A stretch of DNA of 64,000 bases from Thiothrix litoralis (GCF_017901135.1 NZ_CP072801.1:1116001-1180000), one strand, 5' to 3'; numbered from the stretch's first letter, positions 20,147-29,716 are shown. Translations and numbers: made by a program. Notes: generated by a model from the sequence alone, not told the origin.

Positions 20147-21949
20147 ATGAAACTTGCCACATTTAACCTTTACCAATTTGCCATGCAAGGCTATTACTGG
20201 CATGACCGCATTGAGCACAACACATTCAGCATCGCTGAGTGGGAACAGAAGCAAGCCTGGGTCAAAACCCGCCTGCACCAAATGGATGCAGATATCGTCG
20301 GTTTTCAGGAAGTTTTCAGCATCCCGGCGCTACAAAAGCTTTGCCATGCCGCCGGATACCCGCATTTTGTTTACGTGGATGATTCAGCCTGCCGTGAAGA
20401 TGATCCCGCCGTGTATTGCAAATCGGTCGTGGCGCTGGCCTCACGTTTCCCCATCGAAACAGTGCACCCAGTCACCGTAGCGGAAGACGTGCGGGCTGAA
20501 TTGCCGATTCCTGATGACTTTCGTTTCAGCCGCGCCCCGGTCTGCGTCGATGTGCGAGTGCCCGGCATTGGGCTGCTGACGGTTTATGTGCTTCACCTCA
20601 AATCCAAACGCCCCGCCTCCCTCGATATGCGTTACCCTGCGGACATGAGCTGGCCCAAACGGGTGCTGGATACGTTTCAGCGGATGTCACGCGGCACGAT
20701 TGCCTCCTTGCTGCAACGCGGGCTGGAAGCCACCCTGCTCTACCACCACATGACTGCCCGGCTGGAACAGGATGCCAACCACCCGCTGGTCGTGCTGGGC
20801 GACATGAATGACAGCGAAGATTCCATCCCGCTAGCTGCCCTCACCATGCAAGAACGTGTTTACAGCATCGGCGGGGTGGAACCCGATCACTGGCCGGAAA
20901 ACATCGCCCCTTGGCTGTATGCTTATCGGCTAGCGGACAGTTTCCGTCTGGCGCCGAATATGCGCCAGCGGGTACGCCCGTTTACCAAAATCCACCGAGG
21001 CCGAGGCGGAGTGCTCGACTACATTCTGGTTTCCAACGCACTCAACCCCAAAAACACCGCCGCCAAAGCCGAAGTCGCCCACTACGAGGTCTGGAACCAG
21101 CACCTCGAAGCCGATGGGGTCGACGACCGCTTGCAATCCGATCACGGGCAAGTTTGCGTGGAATTACTGCCCTGCGATGCCCAACCCGACTATGCCGATA
21201 CCATCAACCAGCGCCCCGCGCATACGGTGCGCACCTTGGCGGACATCCATACCCGGCAGGATTTTGTGCAATACGCGGGCGGGATATACCAGTCGCACCA
21301 CCATTTCAAGCAGTGGGACAGCGGCGACAAGTGGAAAAACTTCTGGTCGTTTTTCTTCGATAATGAATACGGCTGGGTAACCTCCATTTACGGTACACTC
21401 CCCGTCAATGAGCTGTATCAGAAACAGCATCACAGCATTGAGCACATTATCCCGCGTGACTTTCTCGACCGCTATCTGGCTCGCAAGCGGGCGCCGCGTC
21501 ATGTGCGCAATGGTGCTACGGTCAACCCCTTCAATTTCGCCCCCTCGGAACGTGGCCTGAATGCCAAACGCTCCAACTTCCCGTTTGACATGGATGACGA
21601 CCGGATCGTGCGCCCCTATAACCTTGAACTGCACCCGGACAACTTTTCAGGCAGCACCGGGTTTGACGCTGACCACGAATGGGTCATCCCCTCACGTAAC
21701 CGAGGCGATATTGCCCGCGCCATTCTCTACATGGTAATGATCTACGAAATCGACGAACTCTATGATCGGCATATTGCGACTCTGGTACACTGGGCCAAGG
21801 TTGACAGCCCTAGCGCTTGGGAGCTTGCTTACAATAACTGGGTACATTCCCGGCTCGGAATTCGAAATCCCTTTATTGATACGCCTGAAAATGCATTACA
21901 ATTGCTGAATAACCGTGACCTGATGGATTCGATTGAATACCAGCAGTAG
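20147..21949 (+). CDS. Fused nuclease: EEP domain plus endonuclease I-type domain
   Basis: 600 residues, no signal peptide. Residues ~1-335 are an endonuclease/exonuclease/phosphatase domain: ATFNLYQF, FQEVF (metal-binding E55), LGDMNDSED and the C-terminal SDHGQV. Residues ~365-590 resemble the EndA/endonuclease I ββα-metal family: HHSIEHIIPRDF with the likely general-base H433, then RGDIARAILYMVMIYEI, LVHWAKVDSPS and RLGIRNPFID. A strong AGGAGG is 10 bases upstream of the ATG. Both halves keep plausible active residues, so this may be a double-action nuclease. The substrate (DNA, RNA or lipid phosphate) is unknown; being divergent from icd it has its own promoter. Confidence 0.75.
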   Translation: MKLATFNLYQFAMQGYYWHDRIEHNTFSIAEWEQKQAWVKTRLHQMDADIVGFQEVFSIPALQKLCHAAGYPHFVYVDDSACREDDPAVYCKSVVALASRFPIETVHPVTVAEDVRAELPIPDDFRFSRAPVCVDVRVPGIGLLTVYVLHLKSKRPASLDMRYPADMSWPKRVLDTFQRMSRGTIASLLQRGLEATLLYHHMTARLEQDANHPLVVLGDMNDSEDSIPLAALTMQERVYSIGGVEPDHWPENIAPWLYAYRLADSFRLAPNMRQRVRPFTKIHRGRGGVLDYILVSNALNPKNTAAKAEVAHYEVWNQHLEADGVDDRLQSDHGQVCVELLPCDAQPDYADTINQRPAHTVRTLADIHTRQDFVQYAGGIYQSHHHFKQWDSGDKWKNFWSFFFDNEYGWVTSIYGTLPVNELYQKQHHSIEHIIPRDFLDRYLARKRAPRHVRNGATVNPFNFAPSERGLNAKRSNFPFDMDDDRIVRPYNLELHPDNFSGSTGFDADHEWVIPSRNRGDIARAILYMVMIYEIDELYDRHIATLVHWAKVDSPSAWELAYNNWVHSRLGIRNPFIDTPENALQLLNNRDLMDSIEYQQ

Positions 21950-22010
21950 CGCGAGGCTAGCTAAAATGCCACAATTTGATGAATCGCCCGCTTTCGAGGA
22001 AAACAATTAC

Positions 22011-23156
22011 ATGACTACACGCAAACAAGCGTCTGGATTTTTAGTGCTTAGCTTCTGTGCAAGCATCTTCTCGGTACAAGCTGCTGAAATTATCCAGGTA
22101 GAAACCACAGGCTCCCGCTCACAATCCGTATTGGGCAGCACGGTTATCCCGTACAAAGAAGTCGCTTTGAGCGCCCAAATCCCCGGTGTCGTGAAATACG
22201 TTGCAGGGCCTGTCGGCACCAATCTGACAGAAGGTGGAGTTGTCTTCAAGATTGACGAATCCCAGTTAATCGCCAAGCGTAATGCCGTCATTGCGCAGAT
22301 TTCCATTGCCCAAGCTGCGCTACAAAATGCCCAGGCACAGTATTACCGCGAACTGACCTCGCCGCGCAGCAAAGACATCGGCGCAATGCCGGGTTTCGGG
22401 ATGCCCGCCATGTTCGACCGGATGGCTGTCAAACCGTTTGCCAATTCTTTCATGGGTGGCTACGACACCGATGCTGTGCGCCAAGGCGACCTCAGCAATG
22501 TGATGGCCAGCGTTTCGCAAGCACAAGGCCAGCTTCAGCAAGCCAACTCGCAATTGCAGGAAATTGATTCTGCCCTGCGTGACGCCAGCGCCCTTGCCCC
22601 GTTTGAAGGCATCATCATGGAAAAGATGGTGGAAGTCGGTGACACCGTACAGCCGGGTCAACCCCTGATCAAATACGGCTACGTCAAATACAAGCGTTTG
22701 CAGGCGGATGTCCCGTCCGGTCTGGTTGGCAACCTGAGCAAGGATATGCTGCTACCGGCACGGATCGACGGCAGCACCAACACCTCGGTACGGGTATCGG
22801 AAATTTCGCCAGTCGCAGACCCTAATCGTCATACCGTCACCGTGAAATTCGACATTCCGATGGAAATCAACACTGCCCCCGGCATGTATGCTGAAATCTA
22901 TGTACCCGAAAACAAAAAGGGTAGCAGTCAGGTAACGGTTATCCCACGCTCTGCCCTGATGAAAGGCAGCAGCTTGCCCGGCGTGCTGGTGGTAAAAGAG
23001 GATAACACCTCCGAGTTGCGTATGGTGCGCTTGGGTTCTGAGCAGAATGGTGGCACTAAAGTGTCGATCATTTCCGGCTTGAACCCCGGCGACAAGATCA
23101 TTGATAACCCACCCGTGGGCGTTACTTCAGGCTGGATGCCAGCGGCGGCGCAGTAA
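22011..23156 (+). CDS. RND/HlyD-type periplasmic adaptor (orphan)
   Basis: 381 residues with a signal peptide (MTTRKQASGFLVLSFCASIFSVQA). The biotinyl-lipoyl hairpin halves are VALSAQIPGVVKYVAGPVGTNL and FEGIIMEKMVEVGDTVQPGQPL, with an alpha-helical coiled hairpin between them (QISIAQAALQNAQAQY ... QAQGQLQQANSQLQEIDS), then beta-barrel and C-terminal membrane-proximal domains (VIPRSALMKGSSLPGVLVVKEDN). ATG at 22011 follows GAGGAAAA. No RND pump or outer-membrane factor gene follows; the next gene encodes an RDD protein. The partner pump must be elsewhere, or it serves another transporter. Confidence 0.8.
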   Translation: MTTRKQASGFLVLSFCASIFSVQAAEIIQVETTGSRSQSVLGSTVIPYKEVALSAQIPGVVKYVAGPVGTNLTEGGVVFKIDESQLIAKRNAVIAQISIAQAALQNAQAQYYRELTSPRSKDIGAMPGFGMPAMFDRMAVKPFANSFMGGYDTDAVRQGDLSNVMASVSQAQGQLQQANSQLQEIDSALRDASALAPFEGIIMEKMVEVGDTVQPGQPLIKYGYVKYKRLQADVPSGLVGNLSKDMLLPARIDGSTNTSVRVSEISPVADPNRHTVTVKFDIPMEINTAPGMYAEIYVPENKKGSSQVTVIPRSALMKGSSLPGVLVVKEDNTSELRMVRLGSEQNGGTKVSIISGLNPGDKIIDNPPVGVTSGWMPAAAQ

Positions 23157-23169
23157 GGCTGAAGAAAAT

Positions 23170-23204
23170 CCTTCCCTAACCCCTCCTTTTGCAAAGGAGG
23201 GGGA
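23170..23204. repeat. Dispersed palindromic repeat, copy 4
   Basis: CTTCCCTAA followed by the palindrome CCCCTCCTTT-TGC-AAAGGAGGGG, in the gap between the adaptor gene and the RDD gene. It resembles the elements at 4354 and inside pabB and could form a transcript hairpin. Confidence 0.55.
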
Positions 23205-23228
23205 TAATAAAACAATAACGAATAAACG

Positions 23229-23918
23229 ATGAGACTGGACACCACTTACACCGTCAATACGCCGGAAGGCATTGCCTTGGAGCTTTCACCCGCAGGCCCC
23301 GTGCCACGCCTGTTGGCATGGCTGCTGGATTTGCTGTTGCGTTCTTTGGTCAACGTCGCCTTGTTTTTGATGCTATCAACACTGGGAAAAACAGGGGCAG
23401 GCATTGCCTTAATCCTGGCTTTTTTATTGGAGTGGTTTTACCCGGTTTATTTTGAATTGCGCCAGCAAGGGCAAACACCCGGCAAAAAAATGCTCGACAT
23501 TTATGTAGCACAAGCCGATGCCAGCCCCATCACACCTTCCGCATCGCTGGTACGCAACCTGCTACGCGTTGTCGACTTTTTACCGCTGCTATACGGTTTC
23601 GGGTTTGCCAGCATGATGCTGAATGGGCGTTTCCAACGTTTGGGTGATTTGGCGGCTAATACCGTGGTACTCCACAAAACCCCGCGTAACCCTCATTACA
23701 ACCATGCCGTCGACACCGACCCGATACGCCCGGAAGTCAGTCTGAGCCTGCCCGAGCAACAAGCCATCATGTTATTTGCCCAGCGCAGCTACACACTCAC
23801 CCCGGCACGCCAAGATGAACTCGCCCGCATGACCGGCTCCTTGGTAGCACAGCAAGACAACCCTGCCCGCTGGCTGCAAGGCATTGCCCGCTGGCTGAGC
23901 GGAGGCGGCAGGTCATGA
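23229..23918 (+). CDS. RDD-family membrane protein
   Basis: 229 residues. Two or three membrane helices (LLRSLVNVALFLMLSTLG, IALILAFLLEWFYPVYF, and a third near LLRVVDFLPLLYGFGFASMML) and the RDD signature residues (PRLLAWLLDLLLRS; GQTPGKKMLDIYV; RLGDLAANTVVLHK). It opens a six-gene cluster (RDD-SpoIIM-DUF4129-DUF4350-MoxR-DUF58) that is conserved in gammaproteobacteria; the cluster's role is thought to be in envelope stress or assembly with a MoxR chaperone. Its stop overlaps the next start by 4 bases. Confidence 0.85.
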   Translation: MRLDTTYTVNTPEGIALELSPAGPVPRLLAWLLDLLLRSLVNVALFLMLSTLGKTGAGIALILAFLLEWFYPVYFELRQQGQTPGKKMLDIYVAQADASPITPSASLVRNLLRVVDFLPLLYGFGFASMMLNGRFQRLGDLAANTVVLHKTPRNPHYNHAVDTDPIRPEVSLSLPEQQAIMLFAQRSYTLTPARQDELARMTGSLVAQQDNPARWLQGIARWLSGGGRS

Positions 23919-24907
23919 AACAGGAACGGTTCATCCACCGATACCAGCCGCAGTGGGATCAATTCGAGGCATGGCTGGATTACCAGCAACTCCCCAAAAA
24001 ACAACGCAAGGCATTGCCGGAACCGGCGCTGGATTTCCCGCAAGCCTATCGCCAACTGTGCCACCACCTGGCCTTAGCACAATCACGCTTGTACAGCCCC
24101 TTGCTGATTGGGCAACTCAATGAACGGGTGACACGCGGGCATAACCACCTGTATACCTCGCGGCTACATTTTGCACACCGTTTTGTCAATTTCTACCTGC
24201 GGGATTTGCCGCAACTGGTGCGCCGTGAATGGCAAGCGGTCTTGCTGGCGGGCTTACTGTTTTTCGGCAGCTTTTTTGCCATTTTGATCGCCATCCAGAT
24301 TCAGCCTGACCTGGTGTATTCGGTGATTGATGGCTCTCAAGTGGCGGGGATGGAAGAGATGTACGACCCGGCACGTACCTCCCGTCTCGGGCGTGAACGC
24401 GAAGCCGACAGCGATATTTACATGTTCGGTTATTACATCAAGAACAATACCGGCATTGGCTTTCAGGTGTTTGCCGGGGGCTTGTTATACGGTTTGGGCA
24501 GTTTATTTTTTCTGTTTTACAACGGGCTGGTGATTGGTGCGGTTGCCGGGCATTTGACCCAGATGGGTTATATCAGCACCTTCTGGGGGTTTGTGGCGGG
24601 GCACAGTGCTTTCGAGCTGACCGCTATCGTGCTGGCGGGTGCTGCGGGTTTCAAACTGGCTGCGGCGTTGATCATGCCGGGGCGCAAATCGCGGGCGCTG
24701 GCTTTGCGTGACAATGCGCAGGAGGCTATCGGCATCGTGTACGGCTCTGCCACCCTGTTCGTTATGGCAGCGTTTGTGGAAGCCTTATGGTCATCGCAGC
24801 CCTGGATTCCGCTCATGGTGAAATACGGCGTGGGCATTGCCTTGTGGCTGCTGGTGATCGGCTATTTCACCCGACTCGGACGCGGGGCTTCGCATGAAAC
24901 TGGATGA
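23915..24907 (+). CDS. SpoIIM-family (stage II sporulation protein M-like) membrane protein
   Basis: 330 residues. After a soluble N-terminus, hydrophobic segments include AVLLAGLLFFGSFFAILIAI, GFQVFAGGLLYGLGSLFFLFYNGLVIGAVAGHL, FVAGHSAFELTAIVLAGAAGFKLAAAL and the C-terminal VKYGVGIALWLLVIGYF. The GHSAFELTAIVLAGAAG motif is the SpoIIM/DUF95 hallmark. The organism does not need to sporulate: the family is widespread. It overlaps its neighbours on both sides, so it is translationally coupled. Confidence 0.85.
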   Translation: MKQERFIHRYQPQWDQFEAWLDYQQLPKKQRKALPEPALDFPQAYRQLCHHLALAQSRLYSPLLIGQLNERVTRGHNHLYTSRLHFAHRFVNFYLRDLPQLVRREWQAVLLAGLLFFGSFFAILIAIQIQPDLVYSVIDGSQVAGMEEMYDPARTSRLGREREADSDIYMFGYYIKNNTGIGFQVFAGGLLYGLGSLFFLFYNGLVIGAVAGHLTQMGYISTFWGFVAGHSAFELTAIVLAGAAGFKLAAALIMPGRKSRALALRDNAQEAIGIVYGSATLFVMAAFVEALWSSQPWIPLMVKYGVGIALWLLVIGYFTRLGRGASHETG

Positions 24908-26378
24908 CATCACCACCAATATTCGCTTGCGTTCGCCGTGGGAAGCCGTTGACCTTGGGTTTGCGATGGTGCAGCACAATGTACGCTGGATTTTCCCGGC
25001 GTGGGCGTTGTTGTTAGGCGGGTTTGCGCTGATCCTGTGGGTCGCGATACCGGAACCTTACAAAGCTTACGTCCCGCTGGCGCTGTGGTGGTTCAAGCCG
25101 CTGTATGACCGGGTATTGCTGCATATCCTCAGCCATCAGATGTTTAACCAGCGGCTGTCCACGGCGGATATTGTCAGTGCGATACCCAAGCTGATACGTC
25201 ATACCGGCCTATTAAGTGCGCTGACATTCCGGCGGTTTTCGTTGTCACGCGGCTTCAACCTGTCCATTTGGCAACTGGAACAGTTACGCGGCAAAACCCG
25301 GCAGGAACGTCAGAACGTATTGCACCTGCAAGCACATTCCCAAGCGGTATGGCTGACGATTGCCTGTCAGCACCTGGAATACGTGGTGATTTTCAGCCTG
25401 TACGTATTGATTGTCATGCTTGACCCCAGCGATGGTTCGTGGAATTACATCCTCAGTACTTTCACCGAAACCTTTGATACCGAGACCGAATATTGGGGCA
25501 ATTTGTTATATCTGGTGTTATACGTCCTGACTGTGCTGGTGATCGAACCTTTGTACATCGCCGCCAGTTTCAGCCTGTACCTGAACCGCCGCACCCAACT
25601 GGAAGCTTGGGATATTGAACTCGCTTTCCGCAATCTCGGCGCACGCCTCAGCCAAGTGGCGAAAACACCGCTAGCGCTGTTACTGGCTGCTTGCTTATTG
25701 GTAGGTTTACCGAGTATCGCCCCCACACCATCATGGGCAAGTGAACGCTTGCCACCCGAAGAAGCCAGCGCCCAAATGGCTGAAGTCATGCAACGCGAAG
25801 AACTGGCGGGAATGCGCACCCGGATGCAGTGGGTTCCGCGCAACCCGGACAAAACAACAACTGACGACAAACCCAGCGAATTAGCCCAATCGTGGCAATT
25901 GCTGTTCGCCAACCTCACCAAAACCGTGCTGTGGATTGCGGTCATTGTGCTGCTTATCGTCGGCTTTGTGTACCGCCAGCGGATTCTGGCCTTGCTAAAA
26001 CCCGCCCAGCGTAAAGCAGCGCCCCCACCACCACCCGACATCCTGTTTGGGATGGACATTCGCCCCGAATCGCTTCCTGACGATATTGCCAGCGCCAGCC
26101 GCCGCTTGTGGGAAGCAGGCCAGCATCGCGAAGCCCTCAGCCTGCTGTACCGAGGAGCACTGATGCAATTGACCCGGCATGAGCAAATGGTGGTACAAGA
26201 TAGCCATACCGAAGGCGACATCCTGCGGCTCGCACACCCCCACCTCGACAGCGCACGCATGGCATGGCTGACGGCTGTTACCCGTGTCTGGCAAGAAATT
26301 GCTTACGCCCATCGCATTCCGGCAGATGCGCAAGTCATACCGTTGTTTGGCTTCGACTTCGCAGGGAAGCCCGCATGA
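24894..26378 (+). CDS. DUF4129-domain membrane protein
   Basis: 494 residues with several membrane helices in the first 300 residues (WIFPAWALLLGGFALILWVA, VVIFSLYVLIVMLD, LLYLVLYVLTVLVIEPLYIAASFSLYL), a periplasmic loop around 280-350, another helix (TVLWIAVIVLLIVGFVYRQ), and the C-terminal cytoplasmic DUF4129 module (ASRRLWEAGQHREALSLLYRGALMQL ... HTEGDILRLA). DUF4129 proteins accompany MoxR/DUF58 operons. Overlaps: 14 bases with SpoIIM and 4 with the following gene. Confidence 0.85.
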   Translation: MKLDDITTNIRLRSPWEAVDLGFAMVQHNVRWIFPAWALLLGGFALILWVAIPEPYKAYVPLALWWFKPLYDRVLLHILSHQMFNQRLSTADIVSAIPKLIRHTGLLSALTFRRFSLSRGFNLSIWQLEQLRGKTRQERQNVLHLQAHSQAVWLTIACQHLEYVVIFSLYVLIVMLDPSDGSWNYILSTFTETFDTETEYWGNLLYLVLYVLTVLVIEPLYIAASFSLYLNRRTQLEAWDIELAFRNLGARLSQVAKTPLALLLAACLLVGLPSIAPTPSWASERLPPEEASAQMAEVMQREELAGMRTRMQWVPRNPDKTTTDDKPSELAQSWQLLFANLTKTVLWIAVIVLLIVGFVYRQRILALLKPAQRKAAPPPPPDILFGMDIRPESLPDDIASASRRLWEAGQHREALSLLYRGALMQLTRHEQMVVQDSHTEGDILRLAHPHLDSARMAWLTAVTRVWQEIAYAHRIPADAQVIPLFGFDFAGKPA

Positions 26379-27427
26379 AACTCCAACACATCCTCATCGG
26401 CCTGTTCGTCGCCCTCGTCATGACCATCGGGGTTTTCTGGTTCCTGAAAAACTATGAATACAAGGAAGTCAATGAATACATCGGTTTGCGTGGTGAAGCC
26501 AAAAGCAACCCGCTTTTCGCTGCCCGGCTGTTTTTGGAAGGCATGGGTATTCCCGCCGAACGCAAAGACAGCCTGCAAACCTTACCCGCTACCGACACTG
26601 TGCTGCTGATCGACACCGAACGTTACACCCTGTCGCGGCAAAAAATCGACGAAATCCTCGCGTGGGTAGAACGCGGCGGGCACTTGATCACCCGCGCTCA
26701 CACTACCAGCAGTGACACCCTCTATGACGATACCGAGGATACCGACAAGGAAGCCGAAAAGTCACCCGTGCCGCCCCCAAGCAACAACGACATGCTGCAA
26801 AGCACCTTGGGCGTCAGTATCGGCGAACACGTCATCCCGGAAGATGATGACCTGCCGCTGGATGCGCAACTCTCCAACATGAGCCACCCGCTGCAAGTAG
26901 ACCCGGAATTTTTCTACGCGCTGCAAACCACCACAGCAAACTACCCGCAAAGCTACAACGATGCTGACTGGTTACAGGAAATCGAACGCGGCAAAGGTTT
27001 AATCACGCTCGCAGCCAACCTCGACTTCATCGAAAACCACTCGCTTGAAGATTACGACCACGCCGCCTTCCTGTGGTACATGCTGCATAGCTTGAGGGAT
27101 GAACCTGCTGGCGTCTGGCTGATACATACAGATGATATGCCACCGTTGTGGAAGCTCATCTGGGAACACGCCTGGGCATTGGTACTCACTTTGGCCTTAC
27201 TGATTCCGCTAAGTATTCTCGCCCTTAGCCCACGCTTTGGACCGATGATCCCCAAACCAGCACTGGAGCGCCGCCGCATTCTGGAACACATCCACGCCAG
27301 TGGTCTATTCATGTGGCAACGTCACCGCCAACACGGCGACACCCAATACAACAGCTTCATCGCAAGCGCCGAACAACTTAACCCAGGCACAAGGAAACAA
27401 CATGACAACAGCAACCCTGACGCTTGA
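26375..27427 (+). CDS. DUF4350-domain protein
   Basis: 350 residues: an N-terminal membrane helix (ILIGLFVALVMTIGVFWFL), an extracytoplasmic DUF4350 domain with ThuA/glutamine-amidotransferase-like features (NPLFAARLFLEGMGIPAERKD, WVERGGHLITRA), a second helix (HAWALVLTLALLIPLSILAL) and a short cytosolic tail. The tail is shorter than I expect for the family (little follows HIHASGLFMWQRHRQHG) and its last codons overlap the moxR start by 26 bases, so the C-terminus may be trimmed. ATG at 26375 overlaps the DUF4129 stop. Confidence 0.82.
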   Translation: MKLQHILIGLFVALVMTIGVFWFLKNYEYKEVNEYIGLRGEAKSNPLFAARLFLEGMGIPAERKDSLQTLPATDTVLLIDTERYTLSRQKIDEILAWVERGGHLITRAHTTSSDTLYDDTEDTDKEAEKSPVPPPSNNDMLQSTLGVSIGEHVIPEDDDLPLDAQLSNMSHPLQVDPEFFYALQTTTANYPQSYNDADWLQEIERGKGLITLAANLDFIENHSLEDYDHAAFLWYMLHSLRDEPAGVWLIHTDDMPPLWKLIWEHAWALVLTLALLIPLSILALSPRFGPMIPKPALERRRILEHIHASGLFMWQRHRQHGDTQYNSFIASAEQLNPGTRKQHDNSNPDA

Positions 27428-28376
27428 ACAAGCCAGCCAACTGGCTGACAGCATCCGCCACGAAATAAGCAAAGCGCTGATCGGGCAAAAACAAGTCGTC
27501 GGCGAAACCCTCATCGCGCTACTCGCCGGTGGTCACGTACTGATCGAAGGTGTGCCGGGCTTAGGCAAAACCTTGCTGGTACGCGCCCTCGCCCGCACCA
27601 TCAGCGGACAGTTTGCCCGCATCCAGTTCACCCCCGACCTGATGCCCGCCGACATCAGCGGCCACGTCCTGTTCGACATGCAGAACCAGCGTTTCAACGT
27701 GCGCAAGGGGCCAGTGTTCACCAACCTGTTGCTGGCGGATGAAATCAACCGCGCCCCCGCCAAAACCCAATCTGCCTTACTCGAAGTGATGCAGGAACAA
27801 CAAGTCACCATCGAAGGCCAGTCATTACCCGTCCCCCTGCCCTTCATGACGCTCGCCACTCAGAACCCGCTGGAACAAGAAGGCACTTACCCCTTGCCGG
27901 AAGCCCAACTTGACCGTTTCCTGCTGAAAGTTTTCATCGACTACCCGGCGCTCGAAGAAGAGGCTGAAATGGTCAGTATTGTCACCGACAAGCAAATCGG
28001 CGACCGTTTCAATCTCAACAACCTGCAAGCCATTGCTACCCCCGAACAAGTACTGGCGATGCAAACCGTCACTGCTGACATTGCGGTGGATGTTCACGTA
28101 CTCGATTACGCAGTGCGCATTACCCGCGCCACTCGCCACTGGCAAGGCTTGCGCTTTGGGGCGGGGCCACGCGGCAGCATTGCCCTGATCCGTGCGGCAC
28201 GTGCCAATGCTTTGCTGGCAGGCCGCGATTTTGTCCACCCGGATGACATCAAGCAAGTGTGCCTGCCGATCCTGCGCCACCGTGTTTCCCTGTCACCGGA
28301 AATGGAGCTGGAAGGCTATAACGCCGACCATTTGCTCACAGCACTACTCGACAAAACCGAAGCGCCACGCAGATGA
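27402..28376 (+). CDS. MoxR-family AAA+ ATPase
   Basis: 324 residues. Walker A GVPGLGKT (residues ~50-57), Walker B LLADEINRAPAKTQSALLEVMQE, sensor 1 ATQNPLEQEGTYPLPEAQLDRF, and the C-terminal lid (GAGPRGSIALIRAARANALL). MoxR ATPases act as chaperones with a VWA or DUF58 partner; the DUF58 gene follows with a 4-base overlap. ATG at 27402 follows AAGGAAA and gives the family-typical start; a longer frame overlaps the previous gene. Confidence 0.92.
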   Translation: MTTATLTLEQASQLADSIRHEISKALIGQKQVVGETLIALLAGGHVLIEGVPGLGKTLLVRALARTISGQFARIQFTPDLMPADISGHVLFDMQNQRFNVRKGPVFTNLLLADEINRAPAKTQSALLEVMQEQQVTIEGQSLPVPLPFMTLATQNPLEQEGTYPLPEAQLDRFLLKVFIDYPALEEEAEMVSIVTDKQIGDRFNLNNLQAIATPEQVLAMQTVTADIAVDVHVLDYAVRITRATRHWQGLRFGAGPRGSIALIRAARANALLAGRDFVHPDDIKQVCLPILRHRVSLSPEMELEGYNADHLLTALLDKTEAPRR

Positions 28377-29680
28377 TGTTACCCGCCCGCCGTGCGTTTC
28401 AATTGCTGGGCGTGAATGCGGCGATAGCCTTGCTTGTCAGCGTGTTCCCTGAACGGATTGTCCTGTGGTATGTGGCAGTGGGGGCAAGCCTGCTGGCGGC
28501 CTTCGTTGATTTGTTGTTAGCGGTGACAGAACCCACACCGCGTGGCGAACGCTTCGTGCCCCATTCCTTGCCACTGGGGGTGAAACGCAACGTGCGTCTC
28601 AAGATCCACAATACCGGCAAGCGCCCCCTAACCCTCGACGTTTTTGATCATTTCCCATTGGAAGTCAGCGCCCGTGGTTTCCCGCTCCGCTTGGGCTTGA
28701 CCGGCGGCACTTTCGCCGAGCCGCTGTATGAAGTGACGGCCAACGAACGCGGTAAACTGTTATTCCCTTGCCTGCAAATCCGGGTACGCTCCCCGCTGCA
28801 ATTCTGGTGGCATGACCTCAAGTTGCCCGTGGTATCTGAAGTGAAGGTTTACCCCAACTTCGCCGCCGTGGCGCAATACGCGCTGATGGCAACCGACCAC
28901 CACCTCAGTCACATGGGTATCATGAAAAAGCGTCGTCGGGGTGAAGGGCAGGATTTCCACCAGCTCCGCGAATACCGCGCCGGGGACAGCCTGCGCCAGA
29001 TCGACTGGAAAGCCAGTTCGCGGATGCGCCGTCCCATTTCCCGCGAGTATCAGGATGAACGTGATCAGGAAATCATTTTCCTGCTGGATTGCGGGCATCG
29101 GATGCTGGCGAAAGACGACAGCCTTTCGCATTTTGACCATACCCTGAACGCCATCCTGCTATTGACCTATGTAGCGCTACGGCAGGGCGATGCGGTAGGC
29201 TTAGGCAGTTTCGCCGGGCAAAGCCGCTGGTTGCCTGCCCACAAGGGGCAACACAATGTCCAGCACATGCTGGATGCGTTGTATGATTTGCAGCCTACCA
29301 CCCAAGCGCCCGATTACGCTCAGGCCGTGACTGAATTACTGGTACGTCAGAAAAAACGCGCCCTGGTGATCCTGCTGACCAATTTACGTGATGAAGATCT
29401 GGATGACTTGCTGCCTGCGGTACACATCTTGCGCAAGCGCCATCTGGTGTTGCTGGCGAGTATGCGTGAACAAGCCATTGATCAAGCGCTGGACAAACCA
29501 GTCGACAATCAGGAAGATGCGCTGCACAAAGCCGCTGTACAGCATTATCTGGCAACACGGGAAGCAACCTTACAACGCATCCGTGCGGCTGGGATCCGCT
29601 GTCTGGATGTCGCGCCCCCGGCGTTGTCGGTTAACCTGATTAACCATTACCTCGATATCAAGCGCAGCGGGATATTGTAA
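28373..29680 (+). CDS. DUF58-domain protein (MoxR partner)
   Basis: 435 residues. Two N-terminal membrane helices (FQLLGVNAAIALLVSVF, IVLWYVAVGASLLAAFVDLLLAV), a beta-rich segment, then the DUF58 signature GQDFHQLREYRAGDSLRQIDWKASSR followed by a VWA-like fold (IIFLLDCGHRM). DUF58 proteins pair with MoxR ATPases. This ends the cluster; the next small gene begins 36 bases downstream. Confidence 0.9.
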   Translation: MMLPARRAFQLLGVNAAIALLVSVFPERIVLWYVAVGASLLAAFVDLLLAVTEPTPRGERFVPHSLPLGVKRNVRLKIHNTGKRPLTLDVFDHFPLEVSARGFPLRLGLTGGTFAEPLYEVTANERGKLLFPCLQIRVRSPLQFWWHDLKLPVVSEVKVYPNFAAVAQYALMATDHHLSHMGIMKKRRRGEGQDFHQLREYRAGDSLRQIDWKASSRMRRPISREYQDERDQEIIFLLDCGHRMLAKDDSLSHFDHTLNAILLLTYVALRQGDAVGLGSFAGQSRWLPAHKGQHNVQHMLDALYDLQPTTQAPDYAQAVTELLVRQKKRALVILLTNLRDEDLDDLLPAVHILRKRHLVLLASMREQAIDQALDKPVDNQEDALHKAAVQHYLATREATLQRIRAAGIRCLDVAPPALSVNLINHYLDIKRSGIL

Positions 29681-29716
29681 GCACTGTAAGACATTGGGAA
29701 CACAAAGGAATACGCG

